NCBI RefSeq assembly: GCF_024362695.1
Contig: NC_065415.1
Location: 4,133,438 to 4,197,437 of the forward strand
Reading direction: 5' to 3'
From: Pectinophora gossypiella
Lineage: Eukaryota; Arthropoda; Insecta; Lepidoptera; Gelechiidae
Length of the DNA stretch: 64,000 nt
Positions 32,628-43,239 of the stretch are shown here, piece by piece. Below the pieces are notes generated by a model. That model was not told where the DNA came from and made no database searches. It was given only the letters and a program-made list of their open reading frames with translations. Position 1 is the stretch's first letter; every line of letters begins with the position of its first letter. The translations under genes and the position numbers were made by a program.

Positions 32628-32697
32628 TCCTAAAAAAGTAGCATGGAGAATGATACACCGCCAAGAGGGTGGCTCTTAAATTAGTAATGTGATAAGT
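32628..32697 (+). mobile_element. LINE-a-type 3' end
   Basis: AAAAAAGTAGCATGGAGAAT then GAGGGTGGCTCTTAAATTAG and GTAATGTGAT, as at 19.3 kb (reverse) and 49.5 kb. Confidence 0.7.
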
Positions 32698-32935
32698 AAC
32701 TATTCTTCTGCAATAACACAGTAATTATAGTTAAAGGAGATTGAAACTAAACAACAACAGTTCTCAGAAACACTGCATATATGCTAGTTAACTTTTAGCC
32801 TGTGGCTCACGACTTCTAACAAAACGCATGAAATTAAACCATGTTCAAGTAATGACATTTTCTATAGAAGAGCAATAATATTTGTATACCAGACAGCTTT
32901 AAAACAGTATTTTTATTTATAATATATATATTATA

Positions 32936-33230
32936 GAGGGTTAAAAGGCAAATGGGTTTAAGCGACATTTTGGGCGAAATTGACTTATATATAATATATT
33001 CGGAATCAGCGAATTTTTCCGCGTCGACTGATCTAGGTTTCAGATTAATCGAAGCTACTTTTTGGCGCTTCAACCAATTAGCACTTTGGGTACTTACATT
33101 TTAAAAAACCCGTGTTTTAACCGACAAAAAAATGCAGAAAATTCTGGGCGGGTGGCATATCAGTCGTATTCCGGGATATGAGTCGGTCACATAAGCTGTT
33201 ATGTCTTATCATTTTCATGATTCGAAGTCT
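32936..33230 (+). repeat. Long inverted arm 2
   Basis: Starts GAGGGTTAAAAGGCAAATGG and ends TTCATGATTCGAAGTCT. Complement of 32035-32329, with a 606-bp spacer between the arms. The frame at 32834-33073 (minus) is the arm-1 frame seen again and is not a gene. Confidence 0.9.
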
Positions 33231-33237
33231 AATATAA

Positions 33238-33368
33238 TATAACATATCATAAGCTCACGACTATATTCCAATCGGGGTAGTCAGATGTAGGTACATCAAT
33301 TGCAAAATGAACTAAATACGTACCCACGCCTCATCGAGCTTTCTGTTAAACCAACGTGATAGGCCTTA
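33238..33368 (-). mobile_element. SINE-E copy
   Basis: Reverse: CATAAGCTCACGACTATATT, CCTCATCGAGCTTTCTGTTA. It abuts the end of inverted arm 2. Confidence 0.75.
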
Positions 33369-33479
33369 CCGCCGTCTATAATGGTCGAACCAACTGTGTT
33401 AGTGAAAAATGCACTTGTAATTCACCATAATTGCGTAACTGCCAAAATGCTCACTCTTAAAATGCTACAGTAACTTCCT

Positions 33480-33800
33480 TGCAAGGATATGATGATGATG
33501 ATGTCCTCCCAGACGTATCCGTCGTCCGTCGACGGCGACACCTAAGGGCGCCCATGCAAGAGCAGCAAGAGAGCATGCTGGGCTCTTGCATGGGCGCGGG
33601 CGTGACTAGCAAAACCAAATTTAGTTTTGAAAGTCCTGTTGCAAGAAGCACAATAGAGAGTCCCATTTGAGTTATAAGTGTTGGTAGGAGGGCTTGGGTC
33701 GAGGTTTTCGGATCTGGCGTTTGGCGTCAAGATCTTCAAGACGGTTTCGTAAGGATATAGCAGAGTGCTCTCCATAAGAGCGCACTTTGTCACCAGAAGG
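33480..33800 (-). mobile_element. LINE-c C-terminus with C2H2 finger
   Basis: The minus strand encodes YCASCNRTFKTKFGFASH then ARAH, the same finger as LINE-c at 31.5 kb, preceded by SPPTNTYNSNG. A 3' tail of (CAT)n lies at about 33486-33503. A perfect 16-bp inverted repeat (GCGCCCATGCAAGAGC and complement, 33548-33598) overlaps the end of the frame. Confidence 0.75.
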
Positions 33801-33830
33801 CGAATTGGAATGCTAATATTTTGTTGTTAA

Positions 33831-34794
33831 GAATGATCATTGTTATTTACTACCCATGACGTAGGTTTTACCTACATATAAAACACATTGACCCAGTAAA
33901 ACAACAAATATGCGTGTAAATAAAACGTTTCAATTAATCAAACCAAATATTTGACGTGGATATATACGATGCGACGGATTGAAGTTTGAATAAATAAAGA
34001 CTGTTAAATCGGAATAGTTATGTTAGCAAATGTCATGTGCCACTTTAATGCCCGCCGGAGCAGTCGACCTCCAAAGGTCGTCAGTTTGAGTATCTTTCTA
34101 TATACGAGTAGCTGGTTTGGCAACTTGAATATTAATGAGTTTTGCATACCTTTGTCCCGGCGGTACCTCGCCATAAACGTTCTCACTTTTTTCTCGCTCT
34201 ACTATAACCAAAATCCGCAAATAAGAGTGACTATTAACAACGAGTGAGTTTTAAAACTGTGGTATCGCAGATATAATTTTACCACCATTTATATTGAAAC
34301 AAATTAATGACAAAAAGAGTCGATTATATCGATATCAACACATTAAATCGAGGCAATACCAGATTTAAAATTGAAAGAGCGTGACGTGAGCCGCCTGAAT
34401 GGAATGAAAATGAATTTGAGAAATGAATGGAACATTTTCGAGTGACTGTTAATTTGAATTTGGAGTCGAATCACGGTGTTCATTTTGACGTAATTGACTT
34501 TCCCAGTTGTAAATTTTAAGTGGACTGCGTACCTGTGAAGTATGAAAATAAGTTTGAATTAAATTGTTTTAATTTGCTCAAATATGCGAAGGACAAAATT
34601 ACTGTCATAAATAGAATCGTTTAGATTTTTTCAATTGCTATTTAATTATGCCGAGATTCGAAAAGTAAAATTGTTGCTGTAAATTAAATTTAAATTGAAA
34701 TGCCATTTTATTTCATACTCAGGTACTTTTAACATTTAATTTTGTTTTAATTTTATCTTTGTTTATTGGAGTTGCTACTTTTGTGCTTAGGCGG
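33831..34794. other. Unassigned AT-rich DNA
   Basis: No gene or named repeat. Frames on both strands at 34004-34247 overlap and have no domain. Confidence 0.5.
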
Positions 34795-35035
34795 TAGGTA
34801 TATAAAACGAAAGTTGATGGTAGGGCTGGCAGAGGAAGACATAGAAGGATTTACATTGACCAAATTGGAGATGTCTTAGAAAATGTTTAGTACTCTGAAA
34901 CGGCGTGCGTGTATGAAGCGGTTGATGAACGTGGAGGAAGCAAGAGAAGTGTCTCAGGATCGAAGCAAATGGAATTCTATAGTCTCTGCTTACCCCGGTG
35001 GGAAATAGGCTTGATATATGTATGTACTTTTGTGC
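34795..35035 (+). mobile_element. LINE-d C-terminus
   Basis: GRAGRGRHRRIYIDQIGDVL, then a frame change and KRLMNVEEAREVSQDRSKW, then a stop and TATATGTATGTA tail. The 122-codon frame at 34909-35277 uses the wrong phase for this and is spurious. Confidence 0.75.
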
Positions 35036-35483
35036 TTGAACTTACTGTAAGTCTTACCAGAGTAACAAACTTTGCAAATAAGTACCTACTATCCATTGGC
35101 ATGGCTCCTATTCGTGTCAAATCTCTTCTTATCCCAACGAATCCTGCAAAACGTAGGCTTTTGTCACGTCACACATTACTAAGCAACTTCTCAATTTACA
35201 CGATTTGCAAAGTACAACTTTATAATTTACTTATTCGCAACTTCGTCCTTTCCAACCTTGGACCTTATGTGTTTTGAATAAAGCAGTGTGTGGCGAGGGA
35301 ATGGTTGTGCGAGGTGTACGTTGTGTTCCAATTAGACCGTCACTATAACGCGGCGTGACCCGCTTCTTTCGGTTGACGCAACACATGTTTATACATTAGA
35401 CGACTTTCACACGTCGGATATAAAACGCTAGAACAACGCTGCGTTTGTGAACAACCTTAGATCGAAGATTTAGCAAATAAATT
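35036..35483. other. Unassigned DNA
   Basis: No gene or named repeat. Confidence 0.45.
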
Positions 35484-35690
35484 CTTTCCGAAAAAGTAAG
35501 ATGATTCCATGCTTCGGAAGACACACTAAGCCGCTGGTCCCGGCAATTAGCCCAAACACCTCCACGAACCCGCAGTGGAGCAGCGTGGTGGAGTTTGCTT
35601 CATACTCTCTCCGGTTGTCCTGTTGACTGAGGGGAGGCCTGTGCTCAGCAGTGGGACGTATATAGGCTGTTTATGTTTTGTGTTATGTTC
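35484..35690 (+). mobile_element. SINE-A, 5'-truncated
   Basis: Starts in the core (CCGAAAAAGTAAGATGATTC), then GCAGTGGAGCAGCGTGGTGG and GTGGGACGTATATAGGCTGT. Confidence 0.9.
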
Positions 35691-36611
35691 TTCTAAAATA
35701 TCAGCATAATCCCTACCAGGAATTTCAACCGCTTTAGGGCGCGGTAATCGCTTGCATGTATAAGAGTCAACTGAAGCTGCATAAGTATCCGTAACACTTT
35801 AAAAGTAGAAAATAAGGTTTGCATTACGTCATACGTATACAAGTTTTATAGACCATTTCAATTACACCGAAGTGATCTTATTTCTATGTGGCTTCTCCTT
35901 ATAATACTCCCACATTTCGTCGCCCTGTCACATTTTTTTGGACGTGACTTATTGTAGGTTTTCCGCAAATGTGTTTATCATATCTTGATATAATATTATT
36001 ACGCAAAACTTTATTTTTATTATTATATTTCATTCCGGGTAAAAATGAAAACAACAAAAATACCTGGTTTGAAAAAAGCGTGTCTGTTTTACAACAGACA
36101 AAACCTTACGGTTTTGTTAACAAAAATCACATCAGAAATGGGCTTATCTGGTGTTCACTATAAGGCAACGGAGGTCCGTGTTGCGGTTGGCCATTAAAAA
36201 TCTAATAGCGATCAGCAGGGCTAACCACGGTATTTTTTTCGATTCTGACGATATAACATTATGTCGTTTTGTCAATTGGTACCAATATGTGGACCCAAAT
36301 AAGTCATGTCGTTCTGTCAAAATACGAACAAAATCACGTGCCACGCATGTTAGGGAAATAAACTTATTGATTTGAACAAAATTTATTGAATCGATTGATA
36401 ATTTAATTACGTGCGCGACGTAATAAATTGTTAAATTAAATTGTTAGCCCTGTTGGGCACAGATTTCCATGATATTTAGACACCATTTATTGATTTATTT
36501 GTGAGTGATGAAAGTATATCAGTATATTTTACGCATCATACCATTTTAGGACAGACAGATAGGTGAAACAATAATGGACGTGTAACGATTGTTAAAAATA
36601 TAATTAATAGA
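35691..36611. other. Largely unassigned DNA
   Basis: A short retroposon-G end (GACGTGACTTATTGTAGGTT) is at 35941-35960. The remainder shows no gene or named repeat. Confidence 0.45.
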
Positions 36612-37072
36612 ACATAACATAAACAGCCTAAGTTTACGTGGTTATTATCATAATTAAAACACATAATAACGGGTTCTTACCGCGTTTATAGTAGGGATAT
36701 GAGACGGGATGTCATCCTGTGTCTCTTGCAACAGTGTCGAAATATCAGGAGTCTCATATCCCTACTTTAAACGCGGTAAGAACCCGTTATTATGTGTTTT
36801 AATTATAAACAGCCTATACACGTCCGACTGCTGGGCACAGGCGGCCCTCCAATCAACCTGAGGGAGTAAGGAGCATACTCCACCACGCTACTCCACTGCC
36901 GGTTGGTGGAAGTGATTTTACGGCTAATAGCCGGGACTAACGGCTTAACGTGCCCACCGAAACACGGAAACATCTTATTTTATCAAGCCTGAAAAGTCGT
37001 TACCAAACAAAGGACACTCTCACAAAGTGATTTCGACAATATCCCCGTCGGGAATCGAACTCGGACCTCGGA
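36612..37072 (-). mobile_element. SINE-A interrupted by a palindromic element
   Basis: Reverse SINE-A tail ACATAACATAAACAGCCTA, resuming at 36805 as ATAAACAGCCTATACACGTC and running to the head's B box (GGAATCGAACTCGGACC) near 37060. Confidence 0.88.
36631..36804. mobile_element. Palindromic element P, copy 1, with 12-bp TSD
   Basis: Starts AGTTTACGTGGTTATTATCA. Arms ATAATAACGGGTTCTTACCG (36664-) and complement (36776-) pair over about 55 bp. The SINE-A target ATAAACAGCCTA is duplicated at 36619-36630 and 36805-36816. Confidence 0.88.
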
Positions 37073-37422
37073 GCGTGTTTGTGAAAATATAATTAAATAC
37101 ATTTTAATAATCTTTAAGTAATGAGTATTTTCTCGTAATTTGGAAACGGTTCTATTAAAACAATAGGTACGAACTTTGTCACCCCTTTTTACCCCTTTAG
37201 GGGATTAATTTCGCAAAATCCTGTTTTATTAAGCACCTACGTTCTAAGAGGGTTCCCCATGGGGGTTCCCCGTGTAAAATTTGGGACCCCTGGCACTTGA
37301 TGAGATTTCGTGAGGAGTGAGTCAGTGAGTTTTTAAGAGATTTCAGCGTTAGATATTTAAGCGTTATTCTATATAACGTCGTTGCCAATTTAAAGCTTCT
37401 TATGTGTCTTCTGTATATTACA
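37073..37422. other. Unassigned DNA
   Basis: Nothing recognisable. Confidence 0.45.
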
Positions 37423-37634
37423 GGTGGGTGACCACAAAAAAAAAAGTTTTCATCTCGAGCTCCTCCGTGTTTCGGAAGGCACGTTAAGCCGTTGGTCCCG
37501 GCTGCATTAGCAGTCGTTAATAACCATCAATCCGCACTGGCCCGCGTGGTGGTTTAAGGCCCGATCTCCCTATCCATCCATAGGGAAGGCCCGTGCCCCA
37601 GCAGTGGGGACGTTAATGGGCTGATGATGATGTG
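37423..37634 (+). mobile_element. SINE-C, 5'-truncated
   Basis: Begins within the 5S-like box (GGTGGGTGACCACAAAAAA), then CGAGCTCCTCCGTGTTTCGG, the shared core and the GTGGGGACGTTAATGGGCTG(ATG)n tail. Confidence 0.92.
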
Positions 37635-37911
37635 TCGTCGCCCTCAAAAATTTATTTGTTGTCATGATCGAATATTATTTTGCTCCTAAAACATTTAGTA
37701 CAAACTCTTATGTACGTAAATATCTGTTATTTTTTAATATTTTTAACACACAGTCATACAAAAAAAAATCAGGCGAAAGATTTTTAATTTCTATAAAATT
37801 TACTCAATTGCACATCATAGATTTTAAATTGGCAACGACGATATAAATTAAATTATTTTTTATTTCTGGAGAAAATGATTATTTCTTTCATAGGTATAAT
37901 TACCAACTATC
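37635..37911. other. Unassigned AT-rich DNA
   Basis: No gene. The frame at 37664-37846 is AT-biased with no domain. Confidence 0.45.
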
Positions 37912-38035
37912 ACCACCAACCCGCATTGGAGCAGCGTGGTGGAGTATGCTCCATACCCCCTCCGGTTGATTGAGGGGAGGCCTGTGCCCAGCACTGGGAC
38001 GTATATAGGCTGTTTATGTATGTATGTTATGTTAT
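37912..38035 (+). mobile_element. SINE-A 3' fragment
   Basis: ACCCGCATTGGAGCAGCGTG to GGGACGTATATAGGCTGTTT and TATGTTATGTTATG. Confidence 0.92.
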
Positions 38036-38647
38036 GTAGGTATAATTACATAACATTCTGCCACTAGGCACAGTTCTGACATTACAAGAGCCATTTTACA
38101 AACCAAGCTACTCGACTGCGGTAGAGCCTTTTGACCTAGTAGCCAGCAGCTGTTAGAACCAAGGTTACTTACTAGGCTCGGTTACTACTATTTGTGGTTA
38201 TAACCAGGGCTGGTTTTAAAAGCATTCCGATGAGCGTTCCGATGAGGTACTCTACGTCAGTTATGGTAAATTATACGGCGAATATATTGTTATTAACCGG
38301 GCATGAAACCTAGAAACCACTTGATATAAATTATCTACGATCCAAACTCGAGTTCAGACGTTTCAAGCCCGAGCCTGTAAGAAAAAAGAAAAATGAAGTA
38401 AGTACATATGATTTCATTTATAAAAGCTACTCAATATAACGGATTATAAATATATTAAGGGAGATTATTAGTGTACCCGGAAGACAGATGCGATAAACAT
38501 GTCGTGTCTACGATCTATTTAAGCCCTCTACGTGTCGCGACCGAAATAATCGCTCCCTTAATCTTGATATAAGCTCACCGCAACGCAACGCCTGGATATA
38601 AATGCCCGTGTTGCTCTATGGTTGATATTCCCATCTTCTGTTTTTTG
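38036..38647. other. Unassigned DNA
   Basis: No gene or repeat recognised. The stretch 38460-38640 is more mixed in base composition than its neighbours but has no open frame of note. Confidence 0.45.
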
Positions 38648-38974
38648 ACGGCCTCCGTGGTCCAGTGGTTGAGCGTTGTGCTCACGACCCGGAGGTCCCG
38701 GGTTCGAATCCTGGTGGGGACAAATCATAAAACTCACTTTGTGATCTCTAGTTTGGTTAAGACATTACAGACTGATCACCTGATTGCCCAAAAGTAAGAT
38801 GATCCGTGCTTCGGAAGGCACGTTAAGCCGTTGGCCCCGGTTATTACTTACTGATGTAAGTACGTAGTCGTTACATGAGTCATGTCAGGGGCCTATGGCG
38901 ACTCAATAGTAACCCTGACACCAGGGTTGATGGGGTTGGTAATCCCCCTCACAACCCACACGATAGAAGAAGAA
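38648..38974 (+). mobile_element. SINE-B, complete copy
   Basis: Head CGGCCTCCGTGGTCCAGTGG, B box GGGTTCGAATCC, core, tail CCTGACACCAGGGTTGATGG and terminal CACACGATAGAAGAAGAA. Confidence 0.95.
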
Positions 38975-38975
38975 G

Positions 38976-39060
38976 GCATGACTTATTGTAGATTTGCAGC
39001 AGATGTTATTAACTACTCGGCGGGAATACTTAGAGGTCCAAAAACCCCCCATTATTGAAG
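38976..39060 (-). mobile_element. Retroposon-G 3' fragment and repeat-8 trace
   Basis: GCATGACTTATTGTAGATTT with GCAGATGTTATTAACTACTC, then GCAATTCATCTAAAG (repeat-8, reversed) at 39059-39073. Confidence 0.65.
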
Positions 39061-39243
39061 CAATTCATCTAAAGTAAATGAAATTTGACATTTGCGCATA
39101 TAGAAGTAAGTGCGTAAGTAAGTACGCTCCGTCCACGTGTGTAGTGGAGCATAATTTATTTCATAAGTTCGACTCGATACAGATCTCAATAGCCGCCTGA
39201 AGATCATTCGATTCAAACCTGGCCTTATGGTATGAATTAGACC

Positions 39244-39388
39244 CCTAATAGGGTACTTTCCAACTAATCAATACAGTTACTTTTTACTAAACGTCAAAAT
39301 ACGAAATCACCATGGAAAAGCACACTGTGACTTCATAGATAAACGTGATAAAATGTTATTATTACGTTTTTCTTGATTAAAATTTATA
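39244..39388. repeat. Repeat-6 fragment
   Basis: CCTAATAGGGTACTTTCCAA, CTTTTTACTAAACGTCAAAA and TTCATAGATAAACG, the reverse of the 27.1-27.4 kb copy. Confidence 0.6.
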
Positions 39389-39688
39389 AGCAGCCGTGGT
39401 AGCCCAGTTGGAAGAACGCTTGACTCTCACTGTAAGGTCGCAGGTTCGAATCCAGCACGGGTCTAAATCTATGATTATCGAACTCATGTTTGGATCATAA
39501 ATGATAATCACGTGCTCAGCGGTGAAGGAAAAAATCGTGAGGAAAACCGACATAGAGACATACCTTTCGGAGGTATGTGACCTAAACTGTATTGAGCTAG
39601 TTTTCTCTTCGCGGGTTGGAAGGTCAGACAGGCAGTGGCTTCTGTAAAAAACCGGACCTGCCAATCTTTAGGTTAGGTAAGCGGAAAT
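39389..39688 (+). mobile_element. SINE-D, near-complete
   Basis: Head AGCAGCCGTGGTAGCCCAGT, B box GGTTCGAATCC, AATCACGTGCTCAGCGGTGA, GGCTTCTGTAAAAAACCGG. Confidence 0.92.
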
Positions 39689-40383
39689 CACTCTCAATTA
39701 AAGTATAGAGATATAATCGTATGGGTGCGGTCCTAACATTCCTTTTCAGAAGTAGGTACCTACTATTGTGCCTATTCTATTTAAGGTTCGGTACGATAAG
39801 CAAATGCTTAGCCAAGTATGAATTATGTATCGATTTGAAATCCAAGTAGGTAAACCTTGGGGTCCAATGTGCGTAGAAGGAATCAACACGGTTGACGTAG
39901 TAGGTACATACTTATCTATAGGGTGTGAGTGATACAAGTATGGCATACAAGTATGAGCAAATAGCTCATACTTCACTCCACTCGTCCGCAAATTTTACGA
40001 CTCACGGAGCTCCGCGAAAATAATATTAAAAGGTCGTCGTGTTTACAATAACCTGCAGGGCAATAAGTCAAATATCGATTATCATGCAAGAATATCCCTC
40101 CTTGTCACAGGAAAGCTAAAAACATTATGATCGAAAAAATAAAAAAAAATACTTTTGTATGCCGTAGTAAAAGTAAGGATGAAAGTGCAGCCTATCACAT
40201 AACATTTATGTTGCTGATAAAGTGCGAATTTGAGAAGCAGTATAGCTATAGTAGTTATCTGTTTGCAGGAGTAGTAGTAAAAGAGAGTACGGTTGAATCT
40301 GTGACAGGGGTTCTCATACAAAAAGCGCATTAGGATATTTTCAACCTCTTCCTTCTATTCCGTGGTGTCACTGTACCGAATAC
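39689..40383. other. Unassigned DNA
   Basis: No domain in the overlapping frames at 40082-40333. Nothing else recognised. Confidence 0.45.
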
Positions 40384-40484
40384 AGATTCAGCTCATGATT
40401 CTGAGTTAATATCGTATGGAATTTTCCGTCGATGGAAAATCATCCCCCTCAGTAATCGGTCCGGTGTTAACACCCTGTATATGG
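40384..40484. mobile_element. MITE-2, short deleted copy
   Basis: AGATTCAGCTCATGATTCTG, then TGGAATTTTCCGTCG and the terminus CGGTGTTAACACCCTGTATA. Most of the middle is missing. Confidence 0.75.
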
Positions 40485-40806
40485 CTTCGTCAACGAAAAT
40501 GAGAACAGACGTCATAGTTATGTGCACATTTTTGACAGCTTTTTCTTTGTGAGATATGGATTGTTTTTCAAAAATGGCTTGAAATTTTTGAATTTTCGAA
40601 TAAAAAATCAATCAAATAGAAAAATAAAATAAAAAAAATCTGTTATAAAACACGTTCGGAAAGAACATTTTATTTTCCGTAGTACTTTTGTCGTGAAAAT
40701 TTTGTATATTATTGTTATATAAAGTACCTACGGGTGTCTACCCTAAAACAAACTGAGACTAAGTATTTGCGTAACAAAAAACTATTTTAAAGCTTTGTAT
40801 AATTTC
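40485..40806. other. Unassigned AT-rich DNA
   Basis: Nothing recognisable. Confidence 0.45.
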
Positions 40807-40888
40807 AACATAATATAACGTAAGCTCCCGAGTACTCGAGGTACATCCATCGCAAGATTAACTGAGGTGAATACCAATCACAAGTATT
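40807..40888 (-). mobile_element. SINE-E fragment
   Basis: ATATAACGTAAGCTCCCGAG, GAGGTACATCCATCGCAAGA, reverse orientation and diverged. Confidence 0.6.
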
Positions 40889-41191
40889 TCCTATCAATAG
40901 CATTTTTTTTTATATATTAGTATTTTTTTTCAACACAGCTTCAAAATCAGCGTTGAACACACCCTCAATGTTGGAGCGCTCCAACATTTTGCTGAGCTGA
41001 TGTCCCTTTTTAGAGATAGGGTTTAAAATTATTTTGTTCGCTCCTCTATACTTACTGTTACCTATTTTTTTCTAAAATAAATGATTTTCTTTCTTCTTTC
41101 TTTCATCGTACTACAAACATTACTTAAGCTATAATAATTTAATAAAACAGAAACTGGTTTTATTTAAAAATATTCTCTGCTTTACCAGTAA

Positions 41192-41540
41192 CCAGACCAT
41201 TAAATGTGTGTCGACCGTCGACGTATTACGTTGGTCTAACAGAATGTTCGCTGACGTGTGGGTACTTAGATCATCCTGCGATAGATCCCTCTCACTGTCC
41301 CGTTGGGATATTCAATTCAAATTCAAAATTATCTTTATTCAGTAGGTAACATAGTTACACTTTGAATCGACAATTTTTACATAACAAACGTCACATCCGC
41401 CTAAAACTACTGCAGCTTCTCACAACCTGTATAGCCGGGGAAAAGAAGCTGCAAGAAAAACCTCGGCACAGGGCTCTATATAGTCCAGACTAGTGTGTGT
41501 GTAGTTGGGTTTAGTCGTAAGCTTATGTTCTGTTATTCCC
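41192..41540 (+). mobile_element. SINE-E interrupted by a LINE-r end
   Basis: ATTACGTTGGTCTAACAGAA, GACGTGTGGGTACTTAG, CCGTTGGGATAT, then LINE-r (41311-41478), then GTTTAGTCGTAAGCTTATG, the normal SINE-E continuation. Confidence 0.75.
41311..41478 (-). mobile_element. LINE-r 3' UTR nested in SINE-E
   Basis: TTCAATTCAAATTCAAAATT, TATTCAGTAGGTAACATAGT and CCGGGGAAAAGAAGCTGC, as at 13.2 kb. 5'-truncated with a hexamer tail. Confidence 0.88.
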
Positions 41541-41894
41541 TGTCTTGCGAAGCTAACAATAAAAAGGTCGATCTTTTTCCAAGAATCTTCCATGCGTGTA
41601 TATCTTTTAAGGGTGTCAACCTTACCGTACGTGACCTTTAAATTAAAATATATTTTGGGATAAATATGAGTGTTCCTACCAATAACACCTACGCCCACGA
41701 CTTGTCATGTTTCGCCTATTGCGGACAGACATGTGATGTGACGTCATTGTTATTCATTAAAACATGGCATCATCAACCATACAATCTCTAGACGAGTAAC
41801 TAACAACATATGAACGGGTTCTGCTATACATATGACAAATAGATCAGATATAAATTACCACCCGACAAAGTTCGATTAATCGCGATCGCTTGTA
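41541..41894. other. Unassigned DNA
   Basis: No gene. The 92-codon frame at 41420-41698 (minus) begins in non-repeat DNA and runs into LINE-r UTR. Confidence 0.45.
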
Positions 41895-42039
41895 CAGTAA
41901 TGAGCAATCTCATGTACCCACTTTAGAACCCTGTCGCACTATCATATTTGACATTTAATGAGACTTACGGTTTGATTTGTCAAAAAAGTTAATGTGACAT
42001 GGTTTCAAAGTGTATACATATTAGTACTCATGACCGTAC
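41895..42039. mobile_element. MITE-1 copy
   Basis: ACAGTAATGAGCAATCTCAT to TTAGTACTCATGACCGTA, interior AAAAAAGTTAATGTGACATG. Confidence 0.9.
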
Positions 42040-42120
42040 CGTAAGCGTCACGAATAGGTGCACTTTTCTCCCTCCCCCATTGCCTCAGCTAGTTAATAAA
42101 AGTAAGTAGGTAAGTAAAAT

Positions 42121-42387
42121 GAGGAGCTCGGTGGCGCAGCGGTAAACGCACTCGGTCTGCGATTGTTGAAGATAAGCAACTTTCGCGGAGGCCGGTTATA
42201 GGATGGGTGACCACAAAAAAAGTTTTCATCTCGAACTCCTCCAAGCTTCAGAAGGCTGCATTAGCAGTCGTTAATAACCACTAATCCGCACTGGGCGCGT
42301 GTGGTGGTTTAAGGCTCGATCTCCCTATCCATCCATAGGGAAGGCCCATGCCCCAGCAGTGGGGACGTTAATGGGCTGGTGATGATG
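42121..42387 (+). mobile_element. SINE-C, complete plus-strand copy with TSD
   Basis: tRNA A-box TGGCGCAGCGG (42132-42142), 5S box A-like GAAGATAAGCAAC (42168-42180), 5S box C GGATGGGTGACC (42201-42212), then an A-run, the inverted CTCGAACTCCTCC, the shared SINE core and the GGACGTTAATGGGCTGG tail. AAGTAAAAT flanks at 42112-42120 and 42388-42396. About 10 bases around the CTTCGGAAGGCACG core are deleted here. Confidence 0.95.
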
Positions 42388-42523
42388 AAGTAAAATAAGT
42401 AATGGAATTGATTCTATGCGAAAAGTCAAACATTAGCCGCCTCATTACAAAATGAAGGCTAAAGAGTAGAGAAGCGCCACAAAAGAGGTCCACGGATCTT
42501 AATGGAACTAATTGACAACGCCT

Positions 42524-43232
42524 AATAATGAGGGCCTATCCAGGCTACGTTTCTCAAAAACAATATAGATGGCGCTGTACAGATTTTTCTTCGTTTAACC
42601 TTCTAATTTTATGGATAACAGACATATGCATTTTTTATCTTTGTTTTTGGGTACAAATGATGACCCTTTTTATTACACCCAGGCACAATTATATACTTAT
42701 TCCACCCATTATTATTCCGATCAAAATAAAGAGAAGCAATATAGGTAGCAACATAATTAGATACATAAACTGATCCAAAAATCAAGCAACAATTATTTTT
42801 ATATATACTTCTGCCATTACATTGTATTTTGGAATGATTGCGGCATTGAGCCATGTCAGTGGGAAAATCTAGCCGCTAATCGCCCGGAATGGAGAGCTTT
42901 GGTTCACACCAAAGTTTATGAATTTGAACATCGACGGCGCTTAGAGCTTGACGCCAAGCGCGATGAATTGAAAGCCCGACCGCCTACGGCGATCAATTAT
43001 GCATATTTAAATGGTGTACTCACATGCCCACTATGTGCGAGGATCTTTTCCAATAAGATCGGCTATATAAGCCATGCACATGAACGTCGGAGTTGAAGCA
43101 GTCGCCGTAGCCGAAATCGGCTGGATCACATCATCACATCATTGTACCCGAGTATTGAGAAAATATGCAATTATCACGTTGAAGCCGTATCGGCGTCTGT
43201 ATTGTTTTTAGTGCACGTAGTTAGGAAAGTCC
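42524..43232. mobile_element. MITE-3 carrying a LINE-c 3' end
   Basis: The left part CAGGCTACGTTTCTCAAAAA to TTACATTGTATTTTGGAATG and the right part ACCCGAGTATTGAGAAAATA to GTATTGTTTTTAGTGCACG join into a normal MITE-3 once 42840-43133 is removed. Confidence 0.85.
42846..43133 (+). mobile_element. LINE-c C-terminus with intact finger, nested in MITE-3
   Basis: The frame reads QWENLAANRPEWRALV, then VYEFEHRRRLELDAKRDELK and LTCPLCARIFSNKIGYISH..H, stop at 43096. This is the W-E-x-L-A-x-x-R-x-x-W-R plus C2H2 ending of the LINE-c class. The tail is (CATCA)n at 43120-43133. It is uninterrupted over about 83 codons, so it is younger than the 29-31 kb relic. No initiation codon is involved; it is a 5'-truncated insertion. 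Confidence 0.85.
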
Positions 43233-43239
43233 TTTGACA

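Noticed and set aside
33485..33598. Perfect 16-bp inverted repeat as a possible terminator or regulatory hairpin
   Set aside because: It overlaps the end of a LINE-c frame beside its (CAT)n tail; nothing nearby would use such a signal.
34909..35277. 122-codon open frame
   Set aside because: The first part overlaps a LINE-d C-terminus in the wrong phase; the remainder has no domain or coding character.
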